Source: Oscillospiraceae bacterium Marseille-Q3528
GTDB taxonomy: Bacteria; Bacillota; Clostridia; Lachnospirales; Lachnospiraceae
Direction of reading: 5' to 3'
Assembly: GCA_018223385.1 (NCBI GenBank)
Contig: JAGTTR010000001.1
Span: forward strand, 156,130 to 220,129
Length of the DNA stretch: 64,000 bases
A program made the translations under genes and the position numbers. Shown here one piece after another: positions 8,513 through 16,969 of this stretch. Positions within the stretch are counted from its first letter, which is position 1, and each line of letters begins with the position of its first letter. The notes under the pieces are model-generated. The model was given only the letters and a program-made list of their open reading frames with translations, made no database searches and was not told where the DNA came from.

Positions 8513-9520
8513 TTATTTTGTCGGAACCTCAAAGCCCTTCTCCTGGAAATATTTGGCAGCGCCCGGATGATACGGTACTGCGGTTACAGAAGCTGCGAAC
8601 TCAGGATCCAGTTCATTCTTCTTGTCATGTCCCAGGGTATCAATGCTGTCAAAAATACCGGAAACAACATTGTAAATGTCATCCTCAGCCACATCATCTC
8701 TTGCAATAATCACAGCGCCTACTGCAACAGTCGTTGCGTCTTCCTTCATATTATAAGCATCTGCCGGAATCACGTTCTTGCTGTAGTAAGGAGAGGTCTC
8801 GATCAGCTTCTCGATGTGCGCGTCATCCAGCTGAACAAGATATACGTCACGGGTAGCAGCCAGGGAAGTTACAGCGGTGGTCGGTGCACCTGCGGTGATG
8901 AATGCTGCATCGATCTTGCCGTCCTGCAGAGAATCTACGCTGTCACCAAAGGACTGGTAGGTCGGATTGATGTCATCGATGGTCAGGTCATAAGCGCCCA
9001 GCATATCCACTGCGTTGAAGTAAACACCGGAACCGGAGTCACCAACGGATACGTTCTTGCCCTTCAGGTCAGCTACGGACTTGATCTCGGGATCCAGGGT
9101 AACGATCTGTACCTGCTCCATGTAAAGTGCTGCAACGGTAGAGAAGTTGTCCACCTTTGCGCCCTCAAACAGGTTTGTTCCCTGATATGCATAAGACATA
9201 ACGTCAGACTGTACAAAACCCAGCTGTGCATCGCCGGCATCCATAGCCTCGATGTTGGCCTTGGAACCCTTACCTACGATAGCAGTTACTGTGGTGTCTG
9301 TCAGGTCACTGATCTGTCCTGCCAGTACGCTTCCGAAACCATAATAGGTTCCCTGATCTCCGCCTGTTGTAAAGATCAGCTCCCCACCGGAACTCTTGGA
9401 TTCACCGGATGTGCTTTCCCCGGTGCTGCTGCCGCCGTCAGAACTGCCGCCGCATGCTGCCAGAGAAGCTGCCATTACAACTGTCAGTAAAACTGCTGTC
9501 AGTTTCTTCCATTTTTTCAT
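8513..9520 (-). CDS. TAXI-family TRAP transporter solute-binding lipoprotein
   Basis: A 335-residue lipoprotein. The signal peptide (1-22) ends in the lipobox SLAAC and is followed by a Gly/Ser-rich linker. The mature part shows the TAXI features: 'TGGDQGTYYGFGSVLAGQ' near residues 52-69, and 'SVGDSGSGVYFNA' near 157, where periplasmic-binding folds bind carboxylates. It captures a solute outside the cell and hands it to the fused permease encoded immediately downstream. The ligand is not deducible; TAXI relatives bind glutamate or other organic acids. A consensus promoter lies at 9582-9610. Confidence 0.92.
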   Translation of the reverse strand: MKKWKKLTAVLLTVVMAASLAACGGSSDGGSSTGESTSGESKSSGGELIFTTGGDQGTYYGFGSVLAGQISDLTDTTVTAIVGKGSKANIEAMDAGDAQLGFVQSDVMSYAYQGTNLFEGAKVDNFSTVAALYMEQVQIVTLDPEIKSVADLKGKNVSVGDSGSGVYFNAVDMLGAYDLTIDDINPTYQSFGDSVDSLQDGKIDAAFITAGAPTTAVTSLAATRDVYLVQLDDAHIEKLIETSPYYSKNVIPADAYNMKEDATTVAVGAVIIARDDVAEDDIYNVVSGIFDSIDTLGHDKKNELDPEFAASVTAVPYHPGAAKYFQEKGFEVPTK

Positions 9521-9581
9521 AATAATACCTCTCCTTTACTCTCTTTTTCTCTATTTGTGCACAAATGCACTCCATCACTCT

Positions 9582-9610
9582 ATTATAATAGAAAATGAAG
9601 CGCACCACAA
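9582..9610 (-). promoter_or_regulatory. sigma-A promoter of the TRAP operon
   Basis: On the minus strand, -35 TTGTGG (9610-9605), a 17-nt spacer and -10 TATAAT (9587-9582), about 60 nt before the binding-protein start. The stretch between here and 9624 shows nothing else. Confidence 0.75.
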
Positions 9611-9623
9611 GTATAAATTTGTT

Positions 9624-9789
9624 AATACCAGGGGCAAAAAGTCTAAATCCACATGAGCTTGCTCATATGTGGATGAAAGACCTTTTGCCCCGCCCCGATA
9701 TGAGCATAAAAGTGGGATGTACATCCCACGATATGCGAATATCCGGCAGAATTGTGAGAGTGCGAAGCACGGAACAATTCGTTGGTATT
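9624..9789 (+). repeat. structured dispersed element, copy E1
   Basis: A 166-bp element bounded by the inverted repeat AATACCA/TGGTATT. Reading the plus strand, it folds into an outer stem (GGGGCAAAA with TTTTGCCCC) enclosing a hairpin with arms ATCCACAT/ATGTGGAT. A stem with a tandem G-A step follows (GATAT-GA-GCATA with TATGC-GA-ATATC), enclosing the perfect hairpin GTGGGATG-TA-CATCCCAC. Last comes GAATTGT/ACAATTC enclosing GTGC-GAA-GCAC. A second copy is at 22823-22990. It lies between mnmA and the TRAP operon. No protein is encoded. I do not recognise the family. Confidence 0.8.
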
Positions 9790-9813
9790 ATATGATAAAA
9801 TCAAGTAAAACTT

Positions 9814-9841
9814 CAGCCCGGACAGTCATTCGTCCAGGCTG
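9814..9841 (-). terminator. mnmA terminator
   Basis: On the minus strand CAGCCTGGAC pairs with GTCCGGGCTG (one mismatch) around an 8-nt loop and is followed by AAGTTTTAC, just after the mnmA stop. Confidence 0.7.
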
Positions 9842-9850
9842 ATCACAGAT

Positions 9851-10939
9851 TTATTCTTTTTCCCCACCGATGATGGTGCCGCCGCCCAGCACATAGCCGT
9901 CCTGGTAGATGACCAGCGCCTGTCCCGGTGCCGCTGCCCGCACCGGTTCTTTGAAGGTACAGCGGATGGTGTCCGCATCCTCCATCTCCACGGTACACAC
10001 ATCGCCCCGGTGGTTGTAGCGGATCTTGGCAAAGGCCTCCACCGGCCAGTCAATGCCCGGCTGGGCCATAAAGTTCACATGGTTGGCCCGCACGACCCGA
10101 CCAAACAGATCCTCGGATTCCCCGATGACCACCTCGTTGGTGTCCGGGCGGATCTCGGTGACGAACACCGGATGGCCCATGGAAAGGTTCAGGCCCTTGC
10201 GCTGCCCGATGGTATAGTGGATGATGCCCCGGTGGGTACCCAGGATGTGCCCCTCCCGATCCACAAAATTGCCAGGCTGGCACGGACATCCCGTGCTGCG
10301 CTCGATGAAACCGGCGTAATCGTTGTCCGGCACAAAACAGATCTCCTGGCTGTCCGGCTTGTGGGCCACCCGAATACCGGTCTCCTCCGCCATGGCGCGA
10401 ATCTGATCCTTCGTATAATCGCCCACCGGCATCAGCGTGTGCTTCAGCTGCCCCTGGGTCAGATTATACAGGGCGTAGGTCTGATCCTTGGCAGCCGTCA
10501 CCGACTGGCGCACCGCCATACGGCCGTTTGGCAGCTGCTCGATCCGGGCATAGTGGCCTGTGGCAATGTAATCCGCCCCGATATCCAGACTGCGTTTTAA
10601 GAGCGCCTCCCATTTCACATACCGGTTGCAGGCAATGCACGGATTGGGTGTTCTGCCGCTTACATATTCCGCGGTAAAATAGTCCATGACTTTTTCACGG
10701 AATACATCTTTAAAGTTCATCACGTAATAGGGAATGTCCAGCTGCGCCGCCACTCTTCTGGCATCGTCCACCGCGGACAGGCCGCAGCAGCCGCCATTTT
10801 CTTCCATGACCGCTTCCTCTTCGTCCTGCCAGATCTGCATCGTCACGCCGATGACCTCATATCCCTGCTGCTTCAGCAGCCAGGCTGCCACGGAGGAATC
10901 CACGCCTCCGGACATCCCGACAACGACCTTTTTCGCCAT
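9851..10939 (-). CDS. mnmA: tRNA-specific 2-thiouridylase MnmA
   Basis: A 362-residue cytosolic enzyme that adds sulfur at C2 of the wobble uridine in tRNA for Lys, Glu and Gln. The ATP-binding P-loop SGGVDSS is at 10-16. The catalytic cysteines are seen in 'NPCIACNRYVKW' (about 102-113) and 'SQEICFVPD' (about 203-211). The C-terminal beta-barrel (about 270-362) is complete, and length is normal for the family. The gene starts 3 nt after the nifU stop, so it is the last gene of the Rrf2-nifS-nifU-mnmA operon. NifS is the natural sulfur donor for it. Confidence 0.97.
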   Translation of the reverse strand: MAKKVVVGMSGGVDSSVAAWLLKQQGYEVIGVTMQIWQDEEEAVMEENGGCCGLSAVDDARRVAAQLDIPYYVMNFKDVFREKVMDYFTAEYVSGRTPNPCIACNRYVKWEALLKRSLDIGADYIATGHYARIEQLPNGRMAVRQSVTAAKDQTYALYNLTQGQLKHTLMPVGDYTKDQIRAMAEETGIRVAHKPDSQEICFVPDNDYAGFIERSTGCPCQPGNFVDREGHILGTHRGIIHYTIGQRKGLNLSMGHPVFVTEIRPDTNEVVIGESEDLFGRVVRANHVNFMAQPGIDWPVEAFAKIRYNHRGDVCTVEMEDADTIRCTFKEPVRAAAPGQALVIYQDGYVLGGGTIIGGEKE

Positions 10940-10942
10940 GAA

Positions 10943-11380
10943 TTAATATTCCTCTTCTTCCTCATGCTCGCTGATGTCAGCAACCGGCTTGTCCAGTCCC
11001 TCGATCACGATGTTGTGCTTCTGCGCATAATCCCACAGTGCGGCATGGATTGCCTCCTCTGCCAGAAGAGAGCAGTGCACCTTGACCGGCGGAAGGCCAT
11101 CCAGCGCCTCCATAACTGCCTTGTTCGTTACCTGCAGCGCCTCCTGGATGGATTTGCCCTTTACAAGCTCGGTTGCCATACTGCTGGTTGCCACAGCAGC
11201 GCCGCAGCCGAACGTTTTAAACTTACATTCCTGGATGATGCCGTTGTCATCAATATCCAGGTACATTCTCATGATATCTCCGCATTTTGCGTTGCCCACG
11301 GTACCCACGCCGCTGGCGTTCTCTATTTCTCCCACATTTCTGGGATGCTGAAAATGGTCCATTACTTTCTCGCTGTACAT
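10943..11380 (-). CDS. nifU: NifU/IscU-type iron-sulfur cluster scaffold
   Basis: A 145-residue scaffold on which Fe-S clusters are assembled from sulfur supplied by NifS. The three ligand cysteines are in 'GNAKCGDIM' (about 29-37), 'FGCGAAVATSS' (about 57-67) and 'KVHCSLLAEEAI' (about 100-111). An acidic tail (SEHEEEEEY) ends the protein. The length fits the clostridial single-domain NifU. The start follows CCGGAGGAG. It sits 17 nt downstream of nifS in the same operon. Confidence 0.95.
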   Translation of the reverse strand: MYSEKVMDHFQHPRNVGEIENASGVGTVGNAKCGDIMRMYLDIDDNGIIQECKFKTFGCGAAVATSSMATELVKGKSIQEALQVTNKAVMEALDGLPPVKVHCSLLAEEAIHAALWDYAQKHNIVIEGLDKPVADISEHEEEEEY

Positions 11381-11397
11381 ATGCTATCTCCTCCGGT

Positions 11398-12579
11398 TTA
11401 AACCTGTTTTTTTACAAAATCCTCGTATAACGGGGACATACTTCTTAATTTCTGTACGATCTCTTTCAGACAGTCTACAACATAGTCCATATCTTCCTTG
11501 GTGATCTCCTCGTTGAGGGTCAGACGCAGGGAACCATGGGCGATCTCATGGGGCAGGCCGATGGCCATCAGCACATGGGAGGGATCCAGGGAACCTGAGG
11601 TACAGGCTGATCCGCTGGAGCCGCAGATGCCCTTCATATCCAGCATGATCAGCAGGGATTCTCCTTCGATGAACTGGAAGCTGAAGTTGGCGTTGTTGGG
11701 CAGACGGTCTGTCTTATGGCCGTTCAGTCTTGTGTACGGGATCTCTGCCAGTACCCGGCCGATCAGGTAATCGCGAAGCTCTGCCTCTTTGGCGGTACGC
11801 TCTGCCATATTGGCAAATGCACGCTCTACTGCCTTGCCGTAGCCGACGATGCCCGGCACATTCTCTGTTCCTGCCCGGCGTTTACGCTCCTGTGCGCCGC
11901 CATGAATGAAGGAACGGATCTTCACACCCTTGCGGATGTACAGGAAACCGATGCCCTTGGGGCCGTTTAACTTGTGGCCGCTGGAGCTTAACATATCAAT
12001 GTGGCATTCGTCTACATTGATGGGCAGCTGGCCGTATGCCTGTACGGCATCGGTGTGGAATAAAATGCCGTGCTCATGGGCGATCTCACCGATCTCCTTG
12101 ATGGGCTGGATGGTGCCGATCTCGTTGTTGGCATACATGACAGAAATCAGGATCGTGGTCGGGCGGATGGCTTTCTTTAACTCATCCAGCTTTACCACGC
12201 CGTTCTCATCCACATCCAGGTAAGTTACCTCGAAACCTCTCTTCTCCAGATATTCGCCGGTATGCAGGATGGCATGATGCTCGATCTTTGTGGTGATGAT
12301 GTGATTTCCCTTGCCGGCATAAGCCTCTGCGGTTGCTTTCAGCGCCCAGTTGTCGGACTCGCTGCCGCCTGCGGTAAAGTAGATCTCGTCAGCCTTGGCT
12401 CCCAGAGAAGCTGCGATGGTCTCACGGCTCTTGGCAATGGCTTCTTTGGAATGCGAAGAGAACTCGTATACGCTTGAAGGATTGCCGTAATACTCCGTAA
12501 AATACGGAAGCATTGCCTCCACAACCTCCGGGGCGGTCTTTGTTGTCGCCGCATTGTCCAGATAAATCAGTTTTTTCAT
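11398..12579 (-). CDS. nifS: cysteine desulfurase NifS/IscS
   Basis: A PLP-dependent enzyme of 393 residues that takes sulfur from cysteine, leaving alanine, and passes persulfide to NifU and MnmA. The start is the ATG of MKKLIYLDNAATT, with AAGGAG 10 nt ahead; a GTG 24 nt further upstream is less likely. The PLP lysine is in 'SSGHKLNGPKGIGF' (about 198-211), and the catalytic cysteine loop is 'GSSGSACTSGS' (about 319-329), the short-loop NifS-like type. It is the second gene of the operon, 14 nt after the Rrf2 regulator gene. Confidence 0.97.
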   Translation of the reverse strand: MKKLIYLDNAATTKTAPEVVEAMLPYFTEYYGNPSSVYEFSSHSKEAIAKSRETIAASLGAKADEIYFTAGGSESDNWALKATAEAYAGKGNHIITTKIEHHAILHTGEYLEKRGFEVTYLDVDENGVVKLDELKKAIRPTTILISVMYANNEIGTIQPIKEIGEIAHEHGILFHTDAVQAYGQLPINVDECHIDMLSSSGHKLNGPKGIGFLYIRKGVKIRSFIHGGAQERKRRAGTENVPGIVGYGKAVERAFANMAERTAKEAELRDYLIGRVLAEIPYTRLNGHKTDRLPNNANFSFQFIEGESLLIMLDMKGICGSSGSACTSGSLDPSHVLMAIGLPHEIAHGSLRLTLNEEITKEDMDYVVDCLKEIVQKLRSMSPLYEDFVKKQV

Positions 12580-12593
12580 AATGTGTTCGCTCC

Positions 12594-13046
12594 TTACTGG
12601 CACCTTCCCTGTGCCCCATATTGTTCAATGACTTTCTTATTTTCTTTTACCAGCTGATCCAGCATGATCTCATCCACCGTGCGGTTGATGCTGTCATTGA
12701 TGCGCTTCCAGACGTACTTCGTCACGCAGATGTCCATCGTATCACATCCGCCGTCGCCGTCCAGCCCCGGACAGGCCACCGCATCCAGACTGCCCTCCAG
12801 CGCGCGCAGCACATCCCCTACGGAAATCTGCCCGGCATCCTTCGCCAGACGGTATCCGCCGGACGCGCCTCTGGTGCTCACCACCAGCCCCGCCTTCTTG
12901 AGCTTTGCCAACAGCTGTTCCAGATAACTCTCCGAAATATTCTGCCGGTCTGCAATACTCTGTATGGATACTGCTCCCGCATCCTGATACACAGCAAGAT
13001 CCAGAATTGCACGAAGCCCGTATCTTCCTTTTGTCGAAAGCTTCAT
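12594..13046 (-). CDS. iscR: Rrf2-family regulator, IscR-like
   Basis: A 150-residue winged-helix regulator. The N-terminal domain MKLSTKGRYGLRAILDLA is the Rrf2 signature, and residues 28-62 form the helix-turn-helix and wing. Three cysteines in the C-terminal region (CPGLDGDGGCDTMDIC, about 92-107) are placed like the [2Fe-2S] ligands of IscR. It is the first gene of the cluster-assembly operon, so autoregulation in response to Fe-S status is likely. The symbol is by analogy; a CymR-type role is possible but less fitting given the cysteines. Confidence 0.88.
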   Translation of the reverse strand: MKLSTKGRYGLRAILDLAVYQDAGAVSIQSIADRQNISESYLEQLLAKLKKAGLVVSTRGASGGYRLAKDAGQISVGDVLRALEGSLDAVACPGLDGDGGCDTMDICVTKYVWKRINDSINRTVDEIMLDQLVKENKKVIEQYGAQGRCQ

Positions 13047-13068
13047 TTCGTCATCCCTTCTGTCAATT

Positions 13069-13085
13069 CCGACTGTTTTACTCGG
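13069..13085 (-). promoter_or_regulatory. candidate Rrf2/IscR operator
   Basis: The imperfect palindrome CCGACTGTTTTACTCGG (plus strand) resembles the Rrf2/IscR boxes of Firmicutes. It lies between the promoter and the start of the Rrf2 gene, where bound protein would block transcription. Confidence 0.6.
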
Positions 13086-13097
13086 ATTTCCTGTAGT

Positions 13098-13126
13098 AGA
13101 ATATCATCCTTGGTCGGTTCTGTCAA
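13098..13126 (-). promoter_or_regulatory. promoter of the Rrf2-nifS-nifU-mnmA operon
   Basis: On the minus strand, consensus -35 TTGACA (13126-13121), a 17-nt spacer and -10 TATTCT (13103-13098), about 50 nt before the Rrf2 start. Confidence 0.8.
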
Positions 13127-13183
13127 GGTGTTTTCTTTCATATATATGAAAAAAGTTCCGTTTTTCAGGAGTTCTGACAAAAT

Positions 13184-14848
13184 ATGCAATCCTCTTTTTT
13201 CTCCGGCCCCCACCCGGTCATCCGGGGCGCTTTTTTCCTCACTGCCGCCGGGATGCTCACCCGCGTCATGGGGTTCTTCTATAGAATATTCCTCTCCCGG
13301 TCCATCGGTGCAGAACAGGTGGGCATTTATCAGATGATTTTTCCGGTGTACGGTGTCCTGTGCGCCGCGTCCTCCTCCGGCATCCAGACAGCCATCTCCC
13401 GGCTCACCGCTGCAGAAGCGTCCCGTGGAGCAGACACCAGATTCCTGCGCTGCGGCCTTTTCACTGCCCTGCTTCTGGCTTCTCTTGGAAGTGCGGGGCT
13501 TCTGGCCTTCGCCGATCCCCTTGCAGAAACACTGCTGGGAGAGCCCCGGTGTGCACCGCTTCTGCGGGCGCTGGCCTTCTGCGTTCCCTTAAGCAGCATA
13601 CACGCCTGCATCAGCGGCTTTTATTATGGGCTCATGCGGGCCGCCGTACCGTCCCTGTCCCTGCTGGCGGAACAGAGTGCCCGGATGCTGTTTATTTTCA
13701 TGGCCTGGAAAATCAGCCTGCAGGAGGGGATTGCGCTGCCGCTGTCCGCCACCGTGTGGGCGCTGGGGACCGGAGAGCTGGCTGCGGTGCTCTTCTGTGT
13801 CACGGCAATGGGGATGAAGACGCCACAAGGAAACCATTCTGATGTCCGATCCGTTCCGGCATTCAGCCACCGTCGTACTTCCCGGTTGCAGGGCCGCTTA
13901 AAGCGGAAAGTGCGGACTGTGCAGGATTCCACAGACTGTTCCGCGCCCGGGTTCCGCTCTTATTCTTTACCCGGCACCCTCTCTGTTATGCCCAAACTAC
14001 TGGTGCTGGCGCTCCCGCTGACCGCCAACCGGCTGTTCATCAGCCTTTTAGCCGCCGGGGAAGCTGCCCTGCTGCCCGCCAGACTGCAATCTTACGGCCA
14101 CTCCGCGCCCACCGCCCTGATCCTCTACGGTGTCCTTACAGGAATGGCCATGCCCCTGATCCTGTTTCCCACGGCCATCACCAATGCCGTGTCTGTCCTG
14201 CTGCTGCCGGCGGTGGCCCGCACCCTGTCCGATGCCAATCCCCGAAAGCTGACCCACACCATCGCCACCGCCATCCAGTACTGCCTGGTGCTGGGCATCT
14301 TTTTCTTCGGCGTTTTCTTTCTGTACGGGAATGTTCTGGGAACGGTGTTGTACAAAAACGCCCTGGCCGGAGATTTTCTGCGCACGCTGTCCTTCATCTG
14401 TCCGTTCCTGTATCTGAACGCCTCCCTATCCAGCATCCTGGCCGGGCTGGGGCGCACTGTGACACTGTTCTGGCACAACACGATAAGCCTTCTGCTGCGG
14501 CTGTCCTTCGTCCATTTCCTCGTCCCCCGCTATGGCATGCAGGCCTATTTCTGGGGGCTTCTGGCAAGTCTCCTCTGCCAGACCCTGTGCAGCCTTTTCG
14601 TATTATATCCGTATCTGGGCTTTTCCTTTCCTGCCGTCCGGTGGATCGTGTTGCCCTCAGGTTTTCTTGTTCTGGCCGCAGGCGCAGGCTTTTTCGCCGC
14701 GCCTTTTCTCAACGCCTGGCTGTCCGGTTTTCCGCTGTTTCTGCTGGCCGGAAAAATTGGCGTGACGGCTGTTTTTTATTTCCTGCTCGTTTTTCTTTAT
14801 CAGGTTCTGCCGTTCCATCATCATGCCCGCCCCGTTCATACCCGGTAA
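13184..14848 (+). CDS. SpoVB/MurJ-like polysaccharide or lipid flippase
   Basis: A 554-residue integral membrane protein of the MOP exporter superfamily, SpoVB branch. About 14 hydrophobic segments are spread evenly, with the opening 'AAGMLTRVMGFFYRIFLSRSIG' region typical of SpoVB. An insert of about 45 basic, Ser/Arg-rich residues (about 215-260) interrupts the middle and probably lies in the cytoplasm. SpoVB-type proteins move lipid-linked wall precursors during spore cortex synthesis. AGGAGT precedes the start. It diverges from the Rrf2 operon and is followed by the DAHP synthase gene. Confidence 0.85.
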   Translation: MQSSFFSGPHPVIRGAFFLTAAGMLTRVMGFFYRIFLSRSIGAEQVGIYQMIFPVYGVLCAASSSGIQTAISRLTAAEASRGADTRFLRCGLFTALLLASLGSAGLLAFADPLAETLLGEPRCAPLLRALAFCVPLSSIHACISGFYYGLMRAAVPSLSLLAEQSARMLFIFMAWKISLQEGIALPLSATVWALGTGELAAVLFCVTAMGMKTPQGNHSDVRSVPAFSHRRTSRLQGRLKRKVRTVQDSTDCSAPGFRSYSLPGTLSVMPKLLVLALPLTANRLFISLLAAGEAALLPARLQSYGHSAPTALILYGVLTGMAMPLILFPTAITNAVSVLLLPAVARTLSDANPRKLTHTIATAIQYCLVLGIFFFGVFFLYGNVLGTVLYKNALAGDFLRTLSFICPFLYLNASLSSILAGLGRTVTLFWHNTISLLLRLSFVHFLVPRYGMQAYFWGLLASLLCQTLCSLFVLYPYLGFSFPAVRWIVLPSGFLVLAAGAGFFAAPFLNAWLSGFPLFLLAGKIGVTAVFYFLLVFLYQVLPFHHHARPVHTR

Positions 14849-14920
14849 TCCATTTTTCAATACACACCGATTTCATCGCAGTCGGATTTACACGGGATAT
14901 TCCGGGACATCGTTTTTTTG

Positions 14921-14949
14921 TCGACAAGGCAAAAAAAATAGTATATAAT
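14921..14949 (+). promoter_or_regulatory. promoter of the DAHP synthase gene
   Basis: -35 TCGACA (14921-14926), a 17-nt spacer, and -10 TATAAT (14944-14949), 25 nt before the start codon. Confidence 0.7.
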
Positions 14950-14973
14950 AGGTTCCCGAAAGGAGATGGAACC

Positions 14974-16002
14974 ATGGGATTCGAATTCATCAAGAAGCTT
15001 CCTACCCCGGCAGAGATCAAACAGCAGTACCCCTTGCCGGAAAAGGTTGCACAGATAAAAAAAGAACGGGACAAACAGATTCAGGACGTATTTACCGGGA
15101 ATTCCGATAAGTTTCTTGTCATTATCGGCCCCTGCTCCGCAGACAACGAGGAGTCCGTCTGCGACTATATCCGCCGCCTGATCCCCGTACAGGAAAAGGT
15201 CAAGGACAAGCTGATCATCATCCCGAGAATTTATACAAACAAACCGCGTACCACCGGTGACGGCTACAAGGGACTGGTACACCAGCCCGACCCGGAGAAG
15301 AAGCCAGACCTGCTGGCCGGTCTTATCGCCATGCGCCATCTGCACATCCGTGCCGTGGAGGAAAGCGGCCTGACGGCTGCCGATGAGATGCTTTACCCGG
15401 AAAACTGGCAGTATCTGTCGGACATCCTCTCCTACGTGGCCATCGGCGCCCGCTCCGTGGAGGATCAGCAGCACCGTCTCACCGTCAGCGGCTTTGATAT
15501 CCCCGCCGGTATGAAGAACCCTACCAGCGGTGATCTGTCCGTCATGCTGAACTCCGTCCATGCAGCACAGGGCCACCACACCTTCATTTACCGCGGCTGG
15601 GAGGTGAAGACTGCCGGCAACCCGCTGGCACACGTGGTGCTGCGCGGTGCGGTGAACAAGCACGGCTCCTGCATCCCCAACTACCACTACGAGGATCTGC
15701 AGCTGCTCATGAACATGTACCGGGAAAAGGATCTGCAGAATCCGGCTGTCATCGTGGATGCCAACCACTCCAATTCCAACAAGAAATACGAGCAGCAGAT
15801 CCGTATCGTCAAGGAAGTGCTGCACAGCCGCCGTCTGGATCCGGACATTCATCAGCTGGTGAAGGGCGTCATGATCGAGAGCTACATCGTGCCCGGCTGC
15901 CAGAAGGTAGGCGAGGGCGTGTACGGCAAGTCCATCACCGACCCGTGCCTGGGCTGGGAGGAATCCGAACAACTCATTTATGAGATCGCCGATCTGTGCT
16001 AA
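14974..16002 (+). CDS. aroF: 3-deoxy-7-phosphoheptulonate synthase (DAHP synthase, class I)
   Basis: A 342-residue enzyme that joins phosphoenolpyruvate and erythrose 4-phosphate, the first step of the shikimate pathway. The start is the ATG of MGFEFIKKL after AAAGGAG; the frame upstream overlaps the flippase gene and lacks a ribosome site. Class I motifs are present: 'IIGPCSADN' (about 51-59), 'RIYTNKPRTTGDGYKG' (about 85-100), 'GARSVEDQQHR' and 'DANHSNSNKKYEQQ'. An N-terminal stretch of about 40 residues fits the AroFGH allosteric subtype. Which aromatic end product inhibits it cannot be told, so the symbol is provisional. Monocistronic. Confidence 0.94.
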   Translation: MGFEFIKKLPTPAEIKQQYPLPEKVAQIKKERDKQIQDVFTGNSDKFLVIIGPCSADNEESVCDYIRRLIPVQEKVKDKLIIIPRIYTNKPRTTGDGYKGLVHQPDPEKKPDLLAGLIAMRHLHIRAVEESGLTAADEMLYPENWQYLSDILSYVAIGARSVEDQQHRLTVSGFDIPAGMKNPTSGDLSVMLNSVHAAQGHHTFIYRGWEVKTAGNPLAHVVLRGAVNKHGSCIPNYHYEDLQLLMNMYREKDLQNPAVIVDANHSNSNKKYEQQIRIVKEVLHSRRLDPDIHQLVKGVMIESYIVPGCQKVGEGVYGKSITDPCLGWEESEQLIYEIADLC

Positions 16003-16027
16003 AATTTACGGTTAAAAGCTTATGACA

Positions 16028-16063
16028 AAAGGTGCAATCCCATCGCTGGGACTGCACCTTTTT
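16028..16063 (+). terminator. DAHP synthase terminator
   Basis: AAAGGTGCA and TGCACCTTT arms plus an inner TCCCA/TGGGA pair, followed by a run of T. Confidence 0.85.
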
Positions 16064-16093
16064 CACATTCGCCGGAAACAATCTGTCTATGCA

Positions 16094-16686
16094 TTAGTTC
16101 ATGTCGTATTCCTGCAATAACTGATCCCGAAATGCCGGATCATCCAGAGCACGCTGCAGATCGTCAATGCGCTGATCCGCCAGAAGACGTTTCGTCAGTT
16201 CGTTCTTCTGTTCCGCTGCTTCTGCTCTTTTCTTCTCTTGCTCCGCAATTTGTCGTTCTCTCTCTGCATTTTTTCGTTCCTGCTCTGCAATTTTCCGTTC
16301 TCGTTCCGCACTTTCCTGCGTGTCTTTGCGCCCCTGTTCACGGCCCTCCTCATACATCATCTGATCATGCTCAAACCATTTCATATATCGTAATGAAACC
16401 TCCCCGTCCCGCTTGACCTGATCCACCATCTGCTGGATGTCTCTCAGATCTTCATTGATCGCATTGTTCTGGTTCGTGTTCTCCATGTAGCTGAGCAGCT
16501 GACGCAAACTTTCCGAAATGTTTCCTTTTTTACCCCGGGTGTACAGCACCCAGGTCTCCGCTCAAACAGCGTCTCCAACAATTTCCGGATAAACGCTTCT
16601 CCTGTATCCGGATACGCCAGCATGGCGTTAAAAAGGAAATCATCCAACAGGTTCAATTCTTCCAGTTTTCTTCTTTGCATTCGCAT
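16094..16686 (-). pseudogene. decayed Rpn/PD-(D/E)XK-family nuclease gene (internal deletion plus frame change)
   Basis: Two minus-strand frames hold the two ends of one gene. The N-terminal part starts at 16686 or 16680 after AGGAGG: MQRRKLEELNLLDDFLFNAM, up to about 'KLLETLFERR'. The C-terminal part (about 16094-16549) carries the tail 'GNISESLRQLLSYME', 'YMKWFEHDQMMYEEGREQG', and a Glu/Arg/Lys/Gln-rich coiled coil of about 45 residues. This is the layout of the large clostridial 'Rpn family recombination-promoting nuclease / transposase-like' proteins, but the central nuclease core (normally over 100 residues) is missing and the halves are out of frame. It is almost certainly inactive. Confidence 0.8.
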
Positions 16687-16969
16687 GTTCCTCCTACTGA
16701 TGGCAGAGAAGAATAGAAGATGCACCGTCAAAGCTGCTGCATGCCCGCTCCCACTCTCTCCGCCATATTTTTTGTTTTCGCATATGGGGATTGAGTGACC
16801 GAACGGCCAAGAACTTTCCCAGATATGTAATTACAGTGTAGCAAACACCTGTTTTTCTGTCAATGTGCAAACTGCCAAAATCACCAAAGTTCAAAAAAGA
16901 CCCTGCCCGCCGCCATACAGCCTGACGATTGGCAAAGTCTTTCTCTGTCTGTTACGTTTCCCGATTCAC

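Noticed and set aside
9690..9740. Kink-turn call for the tandem G-A step
   Set aside because: The G-A pairs are flanked by A-U pairs on the bulge side instead of directly by a 3-nt bulge, so the classical k-turn plan is not met.
9624..9789. E1/E2 as IS200/IS605 ends, HEARO RNA or an IStron remnant
   Set aside because: Hairpins at both ends invite the idea, but no transposase or TnpB trace is visible and I cannot match a consensus. Kept as an unnamed structured repeat.
16694..16894. 66-codon minus-strand frame upstream of the Rpn remnant
   Set aside because: No ribosome site or similarity; overlaps the leader of the decayed gene.
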